NCBI RefSeq assembly: GCF_045063725.1
Contig: NZ_CP173695.1
Direction: 5' to 3' (one strand)
DNA length: 64,000 nucleotides
Source of the DNA: Sellimonas catena
GTDB lineage: Bacteria > Bacillota > Clostridia > Lachnospirales > Lachnospiraceae
The translations under genes and the position numbers were made by a program. This document shows positions 17,531 to 26,596 of this stretch, piece by piece. Every line of letters starts with the position of its first letter. The first letter of the stretch is position 1. The notes under the pieces were generated by a model. That model saw only the letters and a program-made list of their open reading frames with translations, did no database searches and was not told the origin of the DNA.

Positions 17531-18339
17531 TGGAAAAGGAGAGAAAAAAGAGTAGTAGAGGAATTGTTCTGTTTCTTACAGCATTGATTCTGCTTGCAGG
17601 ATTGTTGGCTTTTCATATGTTGATTGGACGGGGTATGGAAAAGCAGATCGAAAAGCTCCCGGAAGGAATCCTGCTGAAACTTGCGGAGCCTTTGGAGGCC
17701 GGGGAGATTACGAAGGCAGAAACTGCCGGATATGAGATAGAAAACATAGAAGAGGGATCGGGCAGCGTTTCGGTTTATACTGTCAGAAAGACGAATGAGA
17801 AGCCGCTCCATGTCAATCAGGTGTCTGACTTTACATGGAATGTTTTTGGCAGACAGATCGAAGGAGAGAGTCTGAATCTGTCCTCACACAGAACAATGGC
17901 TTCGCAGGCAGTGTATCTGTCATGGCTGATTGCATTGCTTCCGATGAGCGTGATCCTTCTGATTGTCGGTATCCGAAAACTCGGGGCATTGCAGGAGAAG
18001 CAGTGGAGACAGGGAGTCGAAGGCGTACTGATGATTGGAGCATGGCTTGTGGTGATCTATTTTCTGACAGGAAAACTTGAGATACCGAGAGAATTTCTGC
18101 CGCCGGAACAGATCCTGGATATCCGGTTTTATGTGGATGGAATCCGGGGATTCTTTGCGGATGATAGATGGACCGATCTGGAACTGTACCAGACGCTCCG
18201 GGCATGTTATAATCAGGAGGTGGAAATTTATGGAGCCTGGGTTATATGCGGATGGATCGGTACACTGATTTTCTGGATAGCCGCAGGTGTGGAAAGCCGT
18301 AATCAAAAGAAAAGAGAAAGAAGACGGCAATACGGATAG
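17527..18339 (+). CDS. multi-pass membrane protein of unknown function in the ABC operon
   Basis: This 270-aa protein has four likely membrane segments (near residues 12-32, 130-150, 160-180 and 235-255). An extracytoplasmic domain of about 95 residues lies between the first two and another of about 55 between the third and fourth. The start overlaps the previous stop (ATGATG). No catalytic motif is seen. Its coupling to the preceding single-pass protein and the permeases suggests one functional unit, for example a sensor or assembly factor, but that is inference only. Confidence 0.65.
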   Translation: MMEKERKKSSRGIVLFLTALILLAGLLAFHMLIGRGMEKQIEKLPEGILLKLAEPLEAGEITKAETAGYEIENIEEGSGSVSVYTVRKTNEKPLHVNQVSDFTWNVFGRQIEGESLNLSSHRTMASQAVYLSWLIALLPMSVILLIVGIRKLGALQEKQWRQGVEGVLMIGAWLVVIYFLTGKLEIPREFLPPEQILDIRFYVDGIRGFFADDRWTDLELYQTLRACYNQEVEIYGAWVICGWIGTLIFWIAAGVESRNQKKRERRRQYG

Positions 18340-18359
18340 ACAAAGGAGAAACGATCGGC

Positions 18360-19238
18360 ATGCACAACGAAGAGCAGTCAGTTCAGTCAGAAGAATATAG
18401 AAAAAGTCTGATATCATTACATATTGCAGTCATGCTGTTTGGGCTGTCTGCTGTCCTGGGACAGTTTGTGACAGCTCCGGCAGTGATTGTAGCAGGAGGG
18501 CGGGTCATCTGTTCCTCCCTTTTGCTTTTCCTACTTTCTATAGCAGGCCGAGCCTCCCTGAAACTCAAATCGAGGAAAGACTATGGCATCGCGGTGTTTG
18601 CAGGGATCATTCTGGCAGTCCACTGGACGACCTTTTTCCAGGCGATTCAAAGTTCCTCTGTGGCGATCGGGACCATTACCTTTTCTACGTTCCCGCTGTT
18701 TTTGACATTTCTGGAACCACTTTTGTTCCGGGAAAAATTGAAGGTGACAAGTGTGTTGAGCGCGGCGATCCTGCTTCTTGGCGTCTTTATTACGATACCG
18801 GAATTTTCACTGGAGAATCAGATTACCATCGGGATCCTTTGGGGAATGGTGTCCAGTCTGTCGTATGCGGTTCTGTCTCTGGCAAACCGGTATCTATCCC
18901 GCAGTTATGCGGCAAGAACAGTCTGCCTGTACGAACAGGGAACGGCAGCGGTTGTCCTGCTTCCGGCAATGTTTCTCGTAAAAACAAGCTGGACAACACA
19001 GAATATTCTTGGTATTGCTGCAATTGGTTTTATCTGTACCGCATTTGCGCATTCCCTTTATGTGGCTGCACAGCGGAAGGTAAAAGCCCAGACGGCCGGT
19101 ATTATCTCCGGTATGGAAACAGTTTACGGAATCGTGTATGCACTTCTCTTTCTCGGAGAAGTGCCGGGGATCCGGGAACTGATCGGAGGTGCGGTGATTC
19201 TTGGAGTGGCGCTGGTAATTTCCTTGAGAAAAGAATAG
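18360..19238 (+). CDS. EamA/DMT family transporter
   Basis: The 292-aa protein has ten hydrophobic segments in two repeated halves of about 140 residues, the pattern of the drug/metabolite transporter superfamily. The second half ends with an E-containing GEVPGIRELIGGAVILGVAL segment typical of EamA domains. Substrates in this family include amino acids, nucleosides and drugs; no call is possible here. AAAGGAG precedes the ATG. A 20-bp gap after the ABC operon allows read-through. It ends at the bidirectional terminator at 19291. Confidence 0.88.
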   Translation: MHNEEQSVQSEEYRKSLISLHIAVMLFGLSAVLGQFVTAPAVIVAGGRVICSSLLLFLLSIAGRASLKLKSRKDYGIAVFAGIILAVHWTTFFQAIQSSSVAIGTITFSTFPLFLTFLEPLLFREKLKVTSVLSAAILLLGVFITIPEFSLENQITIGILWGMVSSLSYAVLSLANRYLSRSYAARTVCLYEQGTAAVVLLPAMFLVKTSWTTQNILGIAAIGFICTAFAHSLYVAAQRKVKAQTAGIISGMETVYGIVYALLFLGEVPGIRELIGGAVILGVALVISLRKE

Positions 19239-19290
19239 CATCTTCTTTTGGGTGACGGAAGAAAGTGGTGTGTTAAGATGGAATATAGAA

Positions 19291-19336
19291 AAAAGAAGTA
19301 CATTTTGAGAGTAGAAGATCAAAATGTACTTCTTTT
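19291..19336. terminator. bidirectional terminator
   Basis: Perfect 18-bp arms (AAAAGAAGTACATTTTGA and its complement) enclose a 10-base loop. The A- and T-rich outer ends provide a U-run in both directions. It separates the convergent EamA and beta-lactamase-like genes. Confidence 0.9.
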
Positions 19337-19364
19337 GTGCTATTTGGAAAGAGATGGGAAAAAT

Positions 19365-20249
19365 TTATCTAGAAATTTGAGGGTAAAGCAGTTCATAGAC
19401 AGCATTGAGAAAACGATCTCCATCCCGGCACTCTGCAAAAGTTGTGACGACTGCCTGTTCGTCTGGAAATATAATTGACAACTGCGAATATTTCCCATCT
19501 GCTCGAAAGGAATGGTGCTTTCCACACCAAAAACAATAACCGTACGGAGCATCATAGTGTTGGCGGCTGCATTCATTGATCCAGTCGGAATCCAGTAGTT
19601 GATTTCCATTCCATTTGCCTTGCTGGAGACAAAATAAACCAAAGCGATGAAGCTCGGATAAGGTTAACATTAGCCCTGCAGAGCCAAAAGTATTTCCGAG
19701 GGGATCAGTTTCCCAGGTGGGATTCTTGATGCCAAGATAGGTAAAAAGACGAGGAGTCAAATACTCAACGAGATTACATTTTGCGCGTCTTTGTACCAGA
19801 ACACCCGCCAGATACGGACCAACATTATTATAAACAAATTTGGAACCAGGGCTGTAAAGAAACGGAAAACGGAGAGACAATCTGACCCAGTTATCAGATT
19901 CTAAAAGAGGGCGCTCTGCATCCCGGAGATAACTCCTTTCCTGTCCTAAATGCATAGTCAGCAGATCTTTCACAGTTGCACAGGATAAATTCTCACTGAT
20001 TGTAGACGGCAGGTCTTCTGCAAAAGCATCTGTTAGCTTTTCGTCTAAGGATAACAAATTTTCCTGAAGCGCAAAGCCTACAGCGCAGACAGTGAAACTC
20101 TTGGCTGCAGAATAGACGTTTCTACGATGTTCTTCTTCAAGATACCATTCGCCAACAAGCGTTTTCCCAATATTTATTTTCACACCCAAAAGCCCAAGAG
20201 GCCGTGTGGCATTAATAAAAGAATCCAATTGAATTAAAGAGTGCTTCAT
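19365..20249 (-). CDS. serine hydrolase, class C beta-lactamase/penicillin-binding fold
   Basis: The 294-aa protein has the nucleophile motif SAAK (near residue 48) and a YNN motif (Y-x-N, near 134), the first two catalytic elements of the AmpC/esterase family. A late HSF motif in CGKHHSFRADGKYSQL is the plausible third. No signal peptide is present, so it may be a cytosolic esterase or peptidase rather than a resistance enzyme. ATG 20249 follows GGAGG by 6 bp; the TTG codons ahead are not used. The gene has its own consensus promoter at 20307-20335. Confidence 0.85.
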   Translation of the reverse strand: MKHSLIQLDSFINATRPLGLLGVKINIGKTLVGEWYLEEEHRRNVYSAAKSFTVCAVGFALQENLLSLDEKLTDAFAEDLPSTISENLSCATVKDLLTMHLGQERSYLRDAERPLLESDNWVRLSLRFPFLYSPGSKFVYNNVGPYLAGVLVQRRAKCNLVEYLTPRLFTYLGIKNPTWETDPLGNTFGSAGLMLTLSELHRFGLFCLQQGKWNGNQLLDSDWINECSRQHYDAPYGYCFWCGKHHSFRADGKYSQLSIIFPDEQAVVTTFAECRDGDRFLNAVYELLYPQISR

Positions 20250-20306
20250 ATGCAACCTCCTTTTGATGAAATATCGTATAGAAAAAGGGATTAATAAATT
20301 TCTGTC

Positions 20307-20335
20307 ATTATAGATGGAAATATCTAAAAAGTCAA
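20307..20335 (-). promoter_or_regulatory. promoter of the beta-lactamase-like gene
   Basis: On the minus strand TTGACT and TATAAT are separated by 17 bp, with the -10 box about 58 bp before the start codon. Confidence 0.8.
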
Positions 20336-20385
20336 TTTATAAAATTAAAATTTAAAAATTAATAGCAATTTTATTATGCTGGTGA

Positions 20386-20391
20386 TATAAT
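20386..20391 (+). promoter_or_regulatory. extended -10 promoter of the MFS gene
   Basis: TGATATAAT at 20383-20391 is a perfect extended -10 element. The -35 region (TAGCAA, 17 bp upstream) is poor. It lies 32 bp before the MFS start in the divergent spacer. Confidence 0.5.
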
Positions 20392-20422
20392 CGAAACAAT
20401 ATATTTCTAAAATGGAAATGGG

Positions 20423-21658
20423 ATGAAGGGTATGAGAAAAGGAAGCATGATTGACGCTTCGGAAAGCGTAAGAAGGAAGAAAGTCAGAAGAACTTTTCTG
20501 CTGTTGAACTGTCTGTTTGAGTTTTATGCGGGAATTACAGGTGCGACATTTGTTCTGTTTCTGTACAGCAAGGGACTGAATACGATGGAAGCAAATCTTG
20601 TTGTTGCCATGTCGCTGATTGTTTCGTTTTTCATGGAGATTCCGACTGGCGCGTTGGCGGATTCAATTGGATATGTCAGGACGACTGTACTCAGCGGAAT
20701 TCTGATGGCTGTGACCAATGTGCTGTTTTTCTTCTGTGATACAATGCCGGTATTTCTGGCGGCACAGATTTCTCTTGGTATTGCCTGTGCTTTTGAGTCC
20801 GGGACGCTGGATGCATGGGTTATCGACAATACGTCGACAGAAGAAAGCAGAACGGTCTTTATTTTGAAAAACAAAGGGATTTCTGTCATGATGATCCTGT
20901 CCGGCCTGTTAGGAGGTCTGGTTGCGGATTTTTATCTCGAAGGAATTTTCCTGCTTGCTTTTGTGGCAGCGGTGATTTACATAGGAATCAGCCTCGTAGT
21001 GATGCCAAAGGTGGAGACGGTCAGAAAGACGAGAACACAAAGGCAGATTTCAGAAGCAGCGTCTGGTGTAAAAAAAGTCATAAAAGAGAGCGTGCAGTAC
21101 TGTATGAAAGACAAAAATGTCTGGAATGTGATTTTGTTTAACAGTATTCTGACTTTTGCGTTTTCACCGGTATTTGTATTCTGGTCGCCGGTGCTGCACA
21201 GTTTTGAACGCGTTAATTATACAGTGATCGGGCTGGCGTGGGTATTGATGCGGGCCGCAATGCTGGCTGGCAATGCAGTACTGGAACGAAGAAAAGAACG
21301 GTCGTTTTCGGCACTTGCAGTGATTAGTGCAGTATGCGGAATCAGTGTGTTTGCACTGGCATATCTGCATACATTCTGGAACCTGCTGTTTGGAATCCTT
21401 CTGTTTGAGTTTTTCCTGGGGATCATATATCCGCTCAAGGAGACCGTATTAAATGCAGGAATCAGCCATGAAAACAGGGCCACAGTCCTGTCCTTTCACT
21501 CAATGATTGTGAGTATTTTTAATTATGTTTCCATGCTGGTCATGGGAAAGATTGCGGAGATCTGGTCGATCGAAACGACATGGAAGATGAGCGGCCTGCT
21601 TTTGGTGATTGCAGGGATAGTTACCGTTATAAAGAAAAGAGAGAAACTCCTTTCCTGA
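20423..21658 (+). CDS. MFS transporter
   Basis: The 411-aa protein has about twelve membrane segments. The loop after the second segment has the MFS motif A pattern (EIPTGALADSIGYVRT, near residues 70-85), where D and R are the conserved charge pair. It is most like small-molecule or multidrug efflux members. Two starts are possible, ATG 20423 or 20432, and neither has an ideal ribosome site. It is divergent from the beta-lactamase-like gene, and a shared regulatory region is likely. A terminator follows. Confidence 0.88.
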   Translation: MKGMRKGSMIDASESVRRKKVRRTFLLLNCLFEFYAGITGATFVLFLYSKGLNTMEANLVVAMSLIVSFFMEIPTGALADSIGYVRTTVLSGILMAVTNVLFFFCDTMPVFLAAQISLGIACAFESGTLDAWVIDNTSTEESRTVFILKNKGISVMMILSGLLGGLVADFYLEGIFLLAFVAAVIYIGISLVVMPKVETVRKTRTQRQISEAASGVKKVIKESVQYCMKDKNVWNVILFNSILTFAFSPVFVFWSPVLHSFERVNYTVIGLAWVLMRAAMLAGNAVLERRKERSFSALAVISAVCGISVFALAYLHTFWNLLFGILLFEFFLGIIYPLKETVLNAGISHENRATVLSFHSMIVSIFNYVSMLVMGKIAEIWSIETTWKMSGLLLVIAGIVTVIKKREKLLS

Positions 21659-21672
21659 AATCAGATTTCGGG

Positions 21673-21695
21673 AAAAGAGAGTTCTCTCTTTTTTT
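21673..21695 (+). terminator. terminator after the MFS gene
   Basis: AAAGAGAG and CTCTCTTT form a tight hairpin with a run of seven T. A larger alternative stem using GAAAT/ATTTC just upstream overlaps it. Confidence 0.85.
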
Positions 21696-21733
21696 GTTTA
21701 TGTGGCTTTAGCTGGTTAAGTGATTCGTTATAT

Positions 21734-21867
21734 GCAACATCATAATATACGGTTAACAACCTGAAAAGTAAGGGCCTTAACCGCAAACTTTTTAGGCATG
21801 TTGTACGGTTAAGATCACGGTAGGGAGAGTCTCAACCGTAAACCTCCATTTGTTGCAACATTATAAT
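21734..21867. repeat. composite short repeat array in a gene-free spacer
   Basis: The spacer 21696-21946 holds no credible gene. Within it GCAACATCATAAT (21734-21746) recurs with one mismatch as GCAACATTATAAT (21855-21867). Between them are two inverted pairs: CGGTTAA 21750-21756 with TTAACCG 21777-21783, and ACGGTT 21805-21810 with AACCGT 21834-21839. The layout, direct repeats enclosing two related hairpins, resembles a small mobile or regulatory element, but I know no named family that fits. Confidence 0.45.
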
Positions 21868-21946
21868 GCTAAAACATAAAGAAATAGGAATAAGATTCTT
21901 TTTAATTTATGATGCTGCGTTAGATGGTTTGCACCAAGGTCAGATT

Positions 21947-22384
21947 TTAACAGCAGCCATGTTCCAGGGATGCTTCAAAGACAGACAGATCCAGTCCAAA
22001 GTCTCCATAGCCTTCCCGGATTGTCTGGATGTAGGTGTCTGACGGGCGGCCCGGTTTTGCTTCTTCGGCCATGATATAGACCATGGCTGTGATTGTCTGT
22101 CCGTCCTGAAGCGTAACCGGAACATCCTCTTTGTAGTAAAGGGTCGGGTACACTTCGTACTCGTCAAGGCTTTTTTCATTTTCCGGAGTAATATCCCACA
22201 GTGCGACCGGGGTGGCAGCACCTTCTTTTTTCTGGATGGTTGCATAGATTTTTTCCGGTTCAAGTCCACGGTAAATCAGTTCCCATCCTTCCAGCGTTCC
22301 GACTGCGTAAGGAACTGCGCCCGGGCACCGTTCTTCCATCTGTTTTTTGTGAAGATTACTTCCATAAGCTACATATAATCTCAT
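21947..22384 (-). CDS. gamma-glutamylcyclotransferase-like (AIG2/GGCT fold) protein
   Basis: The 145-aa cytosolic protein begins MRLYVAYGSNLHKKQM, with the YGSNL substrate loop of the GGCT fold. An acidic residue expected for catalysis is in DEYEVYPTLYYKEDV. Members convert gamma-glutamyl amines or peptides to 5-oxoproline, though many AIG2-like proteins are uncharacterised. The start has AGGAGAG ahead. It is a single gene, reading away from the DgkA gene. Confidence 0.85.
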   Translation of the reverse strand: MRLYVAYGSNLHKKQMEERCPGAVPYAVGTLEGWELIYRGLEPEKIYATIQKKEGAATPVALWDITPENEKSLDEYEVYPTLYYKEDVPVTLQDGQTITAMVYIMAEEAKPGRPSDTYIQTIREGYGDFGLDLSVFEASLEHGCC

Positions 22385-22637
22385 ATTTTCTCTCCTATTG
22401 TGTAATTTCTTGTATCTGTTTTCATTTTGTACTATTTTTGCGTATTTATCAATAGAATCCTGAAAAAAAGAAGAAGTGATATGATTTAAAAATCGAGTGG
22501 ATTAATATTCGCAAGTGGAAAAATTCTGAAAATAATAAAAAAATAATGAGAAAGACTGGTTAATTTGCTCGAGATTTGATAAAATAATAATAAATTAGCG
22601 GGATACAAAGACCGGAGAAAGATGGGGGATGATAAGT

Positions 22638-23018
22638 ATGCCGGGGAAAAAGAAGAATCCGCTGTGGAGGAGTTTTGGATATGCTTTTGCCGGAATCTGG
22701 ACAGGAATCCGGAAAGAGAGGAATATGAAAATTCACTGCACGGCACTTCTGATGGTTGTGATTGCGGGGATTGCCTTCCGGATTACCGTTTCAGAATGGT
22801 GTATCTGCATTGTCCTTTGTGCGCTTGTCATGTCGCTGGAGCTTGTCAATACAGCAGTGGAAGCGGTAGTGGATCTGGTGACGGAGGAGAAAAAGCCCCT
22901 GGCAAAAACTGCAAAAGATACGGCGGCAGGCGCGGTTCTGATCGCAGCGATTGCTTCTGTCATAATAGGACTTCTGATTTTTGTCCCGCATATAGCCGGA
23001 TGGTTCATACAGTCGTAA
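22638..23018 (+). CDS. dgkA: diacylglycerol kinase / undecaprenol kinase family
   Basis: This small integral membrane kinase (about 126 aa) phosphorylates undecaprenol or diacylglycerol at the membrane; in Gram-positives the lipid is usually undecaprenol. Three membrane segments and the family signature EhvNTAvEavvD (here ELVNTAVEAVVDLVTEE, near residues 73-89) with AKDTAAGAVL are present. ATG 22638 lies about 9 bp after GGGG; an ATG at 22629 is an alternative. The phasin-like and UbiB genes follow closely and probably form an operon. Confidence 0.92.
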   Translation: MPGKKKNPLWRSFGYAFAGIWTGIRKERNMKIHCTALLMVVIAGIAFRITVSEWCICIVLCALVMSLELVNTAVEAVVDLVTEEKKPLAKTAKDTAAGAVLIAAIASVIIGLLIFVPHIAGWFIQS

Positions 23019-23036
23019 AAAGAGAGGAGAATACAT

Positions 23037-23429
23037 ATGGATGGATTAGGTGAAAATTTAAAGAAAGTACTTCTTGCCGGGGTAGGGGCCGTAGCGGTTA
23101 CGGCAGAAAAGTCAAAAGATCTTCTTGATGAGATGGTAAAAAAAGGCGAGATCACGGTAGAACAGGGAAAGGTACTCAACGAAGAATTGAAGCATAATAT
23201 CAGGAAGACTATGAAGGAAAAGGTCAATGTCTCCATCAAACCGTCGTCTCCGGAGGAACTTCAGGAACTGGTAGGAAAGATGACGCCGGAACAGCTTGCT
23301 GATTTAAAAGCGGCGATCCAGAAGATGGAAGAAGAGCCGAAGGCACAGGAGGAATCCGGGACAGATCCGGAGGGAAAAGCAGAAGAACCGGAAGAGACAT
23401 CAGAAGAGGATAAAGGAGAGACAGAATAG
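23037..23429 (+). CDS. phasin-like / PHA synthesis regulator family protein
   Basis: This 130-aa cytosolic protein has an N-terminal GLGENLKKVLLAGVGAVAVTAEKSKDLLDEMVKKGEITVEQG segment, the pattern of short phasin-like proteins of Firmicutes, and helical, coiled-coil-like heptads. The last 35 residues are an acidic low-complexity tail (repeated EE, EEP). No polyhydroxyalkanoate genes are near, so a storage-granule role is not supported. The repeated neighbourhood with UbiB-like kinases suggests a membrane or lipid role. Confidence 0.75.
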   Translation: MDGLGENLKKVLLAGVGAVAVTAEKSKDLLDEMVKKGEITVEQGKVLNEELKHNIRKTMKEKVNVSIKPSSPEELQELVGKMTPEQLADLKAAIQKMEEEPKAQEESGTDPEGKAEEPEETSEEDKGETE

Positions 23430-23434
23430 TTTTA

Positions 23435-25017
23435 ATGAGCGAGCAATCATCGGAAAAATATGGAAAACGTTTAAAAGAAATAACCTCAGTGCTCCATAAG
23501 CATGCGATTTCACGTGGAGTGACACCGGAAAAGCTCCGCCTGATTCTGGAGGAACTTGGTCCTACCTATATCAAACTGGGGCAGATTGCCTCCATGCATT
23601 CCGATATTCTTCCGAAAAAATACTGTGACGAGTTGATGCGGCTCCGTTCTGACGTGGCTCCGATGCCTTTTGAACAGGTACAGGAAGTACTGGAAGAAGC
23701 CTACGGATGTCCGTATACGGAGGTTTTTGCAGAGGTGGATTCCGGCCCCTGGGGTCTGCATCCATTGCACAGGTACATAAGGCGGTACTGAAGACCGGGG
23801 AAAAAGTAGTGGTAAAAGTACAGCGGAAGGGAATTTATGATATTATGTCCCGCGACATCGGGCTTCTTCACAAGGCGGTCCGGCTGCTTCCGCCCATCAG
23901 CATGAAAGGTCTGGTGGATCTGGATATGGTGCTGGACGAGCTCTGGGCAGTCACTCAGGAAGAAATGAACTTTCTGATTGAAGCGTCCAACATGGAAGAA
24001 TTTGCCAAAAAAAATGAAGATGTGGCTTTTGTGGGAACTCCGGCGCTTTTCAAGGAATATACGACAACCCATGTTCTTGTAATGGAGTATATTGACGGAC
24101 TTGGAATTGATGAAAAGGAAAAACTGCTGGAAAACGGGTACGATCTGAAAGAGATCGGGACCAAGCTTGTGGATAACTATATTAAACAGGTTATGGATGA
24201 CGGCTTTTTCCATGCAGATCCGCATCCGGGTAATGTAAGAATCCGGGACGGCAAAATCATCTGGATTGATATGGGAATGATGGGCAGGCTGACAGAAAGA
24301 GATAAAGATCTGATTGCCGAAGCAGTAAAAGGGGTGGCCGCCAATGATGTGGCGCTGATTCTGGAAGTGGTCATGGCTCTTGGAGAATTTCAGGGACATC
24401 CGGATCAGAGCGAGCTGTACAGAGATATCGGGGATCTGCTTTCTAAATATGGAACTGTTGATATGGGGGATATCGATCTGGCCGAAGTGATCCAGGATCT
24501 GATGGAAGTGATGAAGAAAAATAAAATCCGGATGCCGCACGGATTGACAATGCTGGCAAGGGGACTGACACATATGGAGGGGGTTCTTGCAGATCTGGCT
24601 CCTGAGATCAATATGGTCGGCATAGCAGCAGCGAGAATGTCTGGAAGCATTTTCCTGGAAAAAGACTGGAAGAATGCGTTAAAGCATAATGCAAGAAGCG
24701 TGTACCGGTCTTTGCATAAGGCACTTGACATACCTGCTTTGACGGCAGATATTCTTCATGGTTTTCTGAAAGGACAGAACCGGATCAATCTGGATCTGCA
24801 TTCTACAGATGACCTGAATGAAATGCTGACCAGACTTGTGAAGCGGATCATCATGGGATTTCTGGCGATGGCTCTTCTGATCAGCTCAAGTATCATTTGT
24901 ACGACGGATATGAAACCTAAAATTTGGGGAATTCCGGCGCTTGGCGCAATCGGATATATTCTGGCTCTTTGCATGGCTCTTTATATTTTTTTAAGTCATA
25001 TCCATATCCGAAAATAA
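23435..25017 (+). pseudogene. UbiB/AarF (ABC1) family atypical kinase, frameshifted
   Basis: Two frames together make one UbiB-family protein of about 527 aa. The first (23435 on) carries the N-terminal KxGQ motif region ELGPTYIKLGQIASM. The second (from about 23745) carries GSASIAQVHKAVL, the EEMNFLIEA region, HADPHPGNVRI, WIDMGMMGRL and two C-terminal membrane segments. The frames meet in a run of four C at 23746-23749; one more C restores GPLGSASIAQVH, the family sequence. UbiB kinases support isoprenoid-lipid metabolism. Everything else is intact, so this is either a very recent mutation or a sequencing error. Confidence 0.85.
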
Positions 25018-25032
25018 AGGAAAAGAAATAAA

Positions 25033-25061
25033 TTGTAGGTTTTGGAGAAATCGTATATACT
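25033..25061 (+). promoter_or_regulatory. promoter of the SseB-like gene
   Basis: TTGTAG and TATACT are separated by 17 bp, 42 bp before the ATG at 25103. Confidence 0.6.
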
Positions 25062-25102
25062 ATATCTATGCAGGAATGACACAGAAAGGAAAGATATAGA
25101 TT

Positions 25103-25870
25103 ATGAGTGACGAAAAGAAGAATGAGACACTGACAGACAGAAAAAAAGAAGTAATTCAGTCAATCCAGAGGGCGGCAGAGATCTATACCATTGCATCCGT
25201 ATGTACAAAGATGCCATATGTTTTCTGCGATCCGGAGACATTTGACGATGAAGTTTTTGTATTTTTGAAGCTTGAGGATGCACAGACAGCGGCGAAAGCA
25301 CTTGCTGAGGAAAAGGAGCCGGTAAGTCTTGTAAAAGTAGAGAACAAGCAGCTTCTGCATTTTTTTTCCAATCTTTACACAATTGGAGTCAACTGTGTTG
25401 TTGTGGATCAGAATTCCGACAAGGAAGAGCGCCTTCAGCTTCAGGAGATTGTACATAGGGCAGAGGTAAAAGAATTACCGGATGGAAAGGTACGGGTGGA
25501 AAATCCGGAACTGGTTCTTACGGCATTATATCTGATGCAGAAAACCCAGAGACTCCGGTTAAGAGAAGGTGAGCAGGAGATCAAAGATCTTCAGGATGAA
25601 GTAATGGCGCATTTTTCCAGAGGACGTTATATCGTAGCTTTTGAGGCGGATAAGGGAATTCCTCTTTTAAAAGACAAGAAAGATGACACATATCAGCCGG
25701 TATTTACGGATATTATGGAATTTCAGAAATTCAACAGAGAAAATCGTTTCCGGACAGCTGTAATTCCGGCGGAAAAGATTCCGGATCTTCTTGCACCGGA
25801 GACAAAGGGTGTGACTATCAACCCGATGACGGTCAATCTACAGCTCCAGATCCGGAAAAAGAAAAACTGA
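25103..25870 (+). CDS. SseB family protein
   Basis: The 255-aa cytosolic protein without motifs of catalysis has a C-terminal half (GRYIVAFEADKGIPLLKDKKDD, PVFTDIMEFQKF, FRTAVIPAEKIPDLLAPETKGVTINPM) that follows the pattern of SseB N-terminal domains. These domains are found in many bacteria with no established biochemical role. The N-terminal half has a second, weaker similar pattern (PYVFCDPETFDDEVFVFLKLEDAQ), so it may be a duplicated domain. ATG 25103 follows AGAAAGGAAAG. The next gene starts 39 bp later. Confidence 0.75.
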   Translation: MSDEKKNETLTDRKKEVIQSIQRAAEIYTIASVCTKMPYVFCDPETFDDEVFVFLKLEDAQTAAKALAEEKEPVSLVKVENKQLLHFFSNLYTIGVNCVVVDQNSDKEERLQLQEIVHRAEVKELPDGKVRVENPELVLTALYLMQKTQRLRLREGEQEIKDLQDEVMAHFSRGRYIVAFEADKGIPLLKDKKDDTYQPVFTDIMEFQKFNRENRFRTAVIPAEKIPDLLAPETKGVTINPMTVNLQLQIRKKKN

Positions 25871-25909
25871 TTCCATGTTTCACTTATAAACGAAAAGGAG
25901 TGTGTGCAT

Positions 25910-26551
25910 ATGACGAATCATACTATTATTACCATTGGCAGACAGTTTGGAAGCGGAGGGCATGAGGTAGGAAACCGTCTTTCCGAGAGATTGAACATTC
26001 CGCTGTATGATAACAATCTGATTTCAATGGCAGCGCATGAACTGTCGATCAGTCAGGAGGCGGCAGAGAAGGTGGATGAGACAATCCTTGGAAAGTTTCT
26101 CTCGGCCTATGTAGTAAATATGCGTGATTATACAGTCTTTATCAATGACAGCAATGAATCTGTGCCGCTAAGCGACAAGGTTTATGAAGTCCAGACGAGT
26201 ATTATCAACCGCCTTTCCGAGAGAGGACCATGCATTTTCGTCGGAAGATGCGCTGACTATATTCTGGGAGATTACAGCAACTGCATTCACACTTTTATCT
26301 ATGCCTACAAGGAGGATCGGATCCGCCGTATCATGAAGATTTATGGACTGGATTCCAAACAGGCATGGGAAAAAATTAAGAAGATGGACCGGGAGAGAAA
26401 GACTTATTACGAAGCTCATACCGGAAGAGAATGGGGAAGTATTGAGGCGCATGGAATGCTTTTTAATGTAAGCCTTCTGGGGATTGAAGGAGTGACAGAT
26501 GCGCTTGAAGCGATTTACAGAAAGTGGGAATCCAATGTCAAGCAGGGATAA
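25910..26551 (+). CDS. cytidylate kinase-like P-loop protein
   Basis: The 213-aa protein is of the Cytidylate_kin2 family, distinct from the essential Cmk. The P-loop region is TIGRQFGSGGHEVGNRL (residues 8-24) and a lid-like segment with arginines is ERKTYYEAHTGREWG. Family members are predicted nucleotide or small-molecule kinases, mostly unassigned. AAAAGGAG sets the start at ATG 25910 rather than the GTG 6 bp ahead. A terminator follows. Confidence 0.85.
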   Translation: MTNHTIITIGRQFGSGGHEVGNRLSERLNIPLYDNNLISMAAHELSISQEAAEKVDETILGKFLSAYVVNMRDYTVFINDSNESVPLSDKVYEVQTSIINRLSERGPCIFVGRCADYILGDYSNCIHTFIYAYKEDRIRRIMKIYGLDSKQAWEKIKKMDRERKTYYEAHTGREWGSIEAHGMLFNVSLLGIEGVTDALEAIYRKWESNVKQG

Positions 26552-26596
26552 AAACCTGACAGATTTCTTAATTTTTTGTGAAAACCAAAATCATAA

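Noticed and set aside
19248..19478. 76-codon frame after the EamA gene
   Set aside because: Contains the long bidirectional terminator hairpin, which explains its repeated sequence.
23735..23755. Programmed -1 frameshift in the UbiB gene
   Set aside because: The site lacks a canonical X XXY YYZ slippery heptamer and no stimulatory stem is evident; a one-base loss in the C run explains it more simply.
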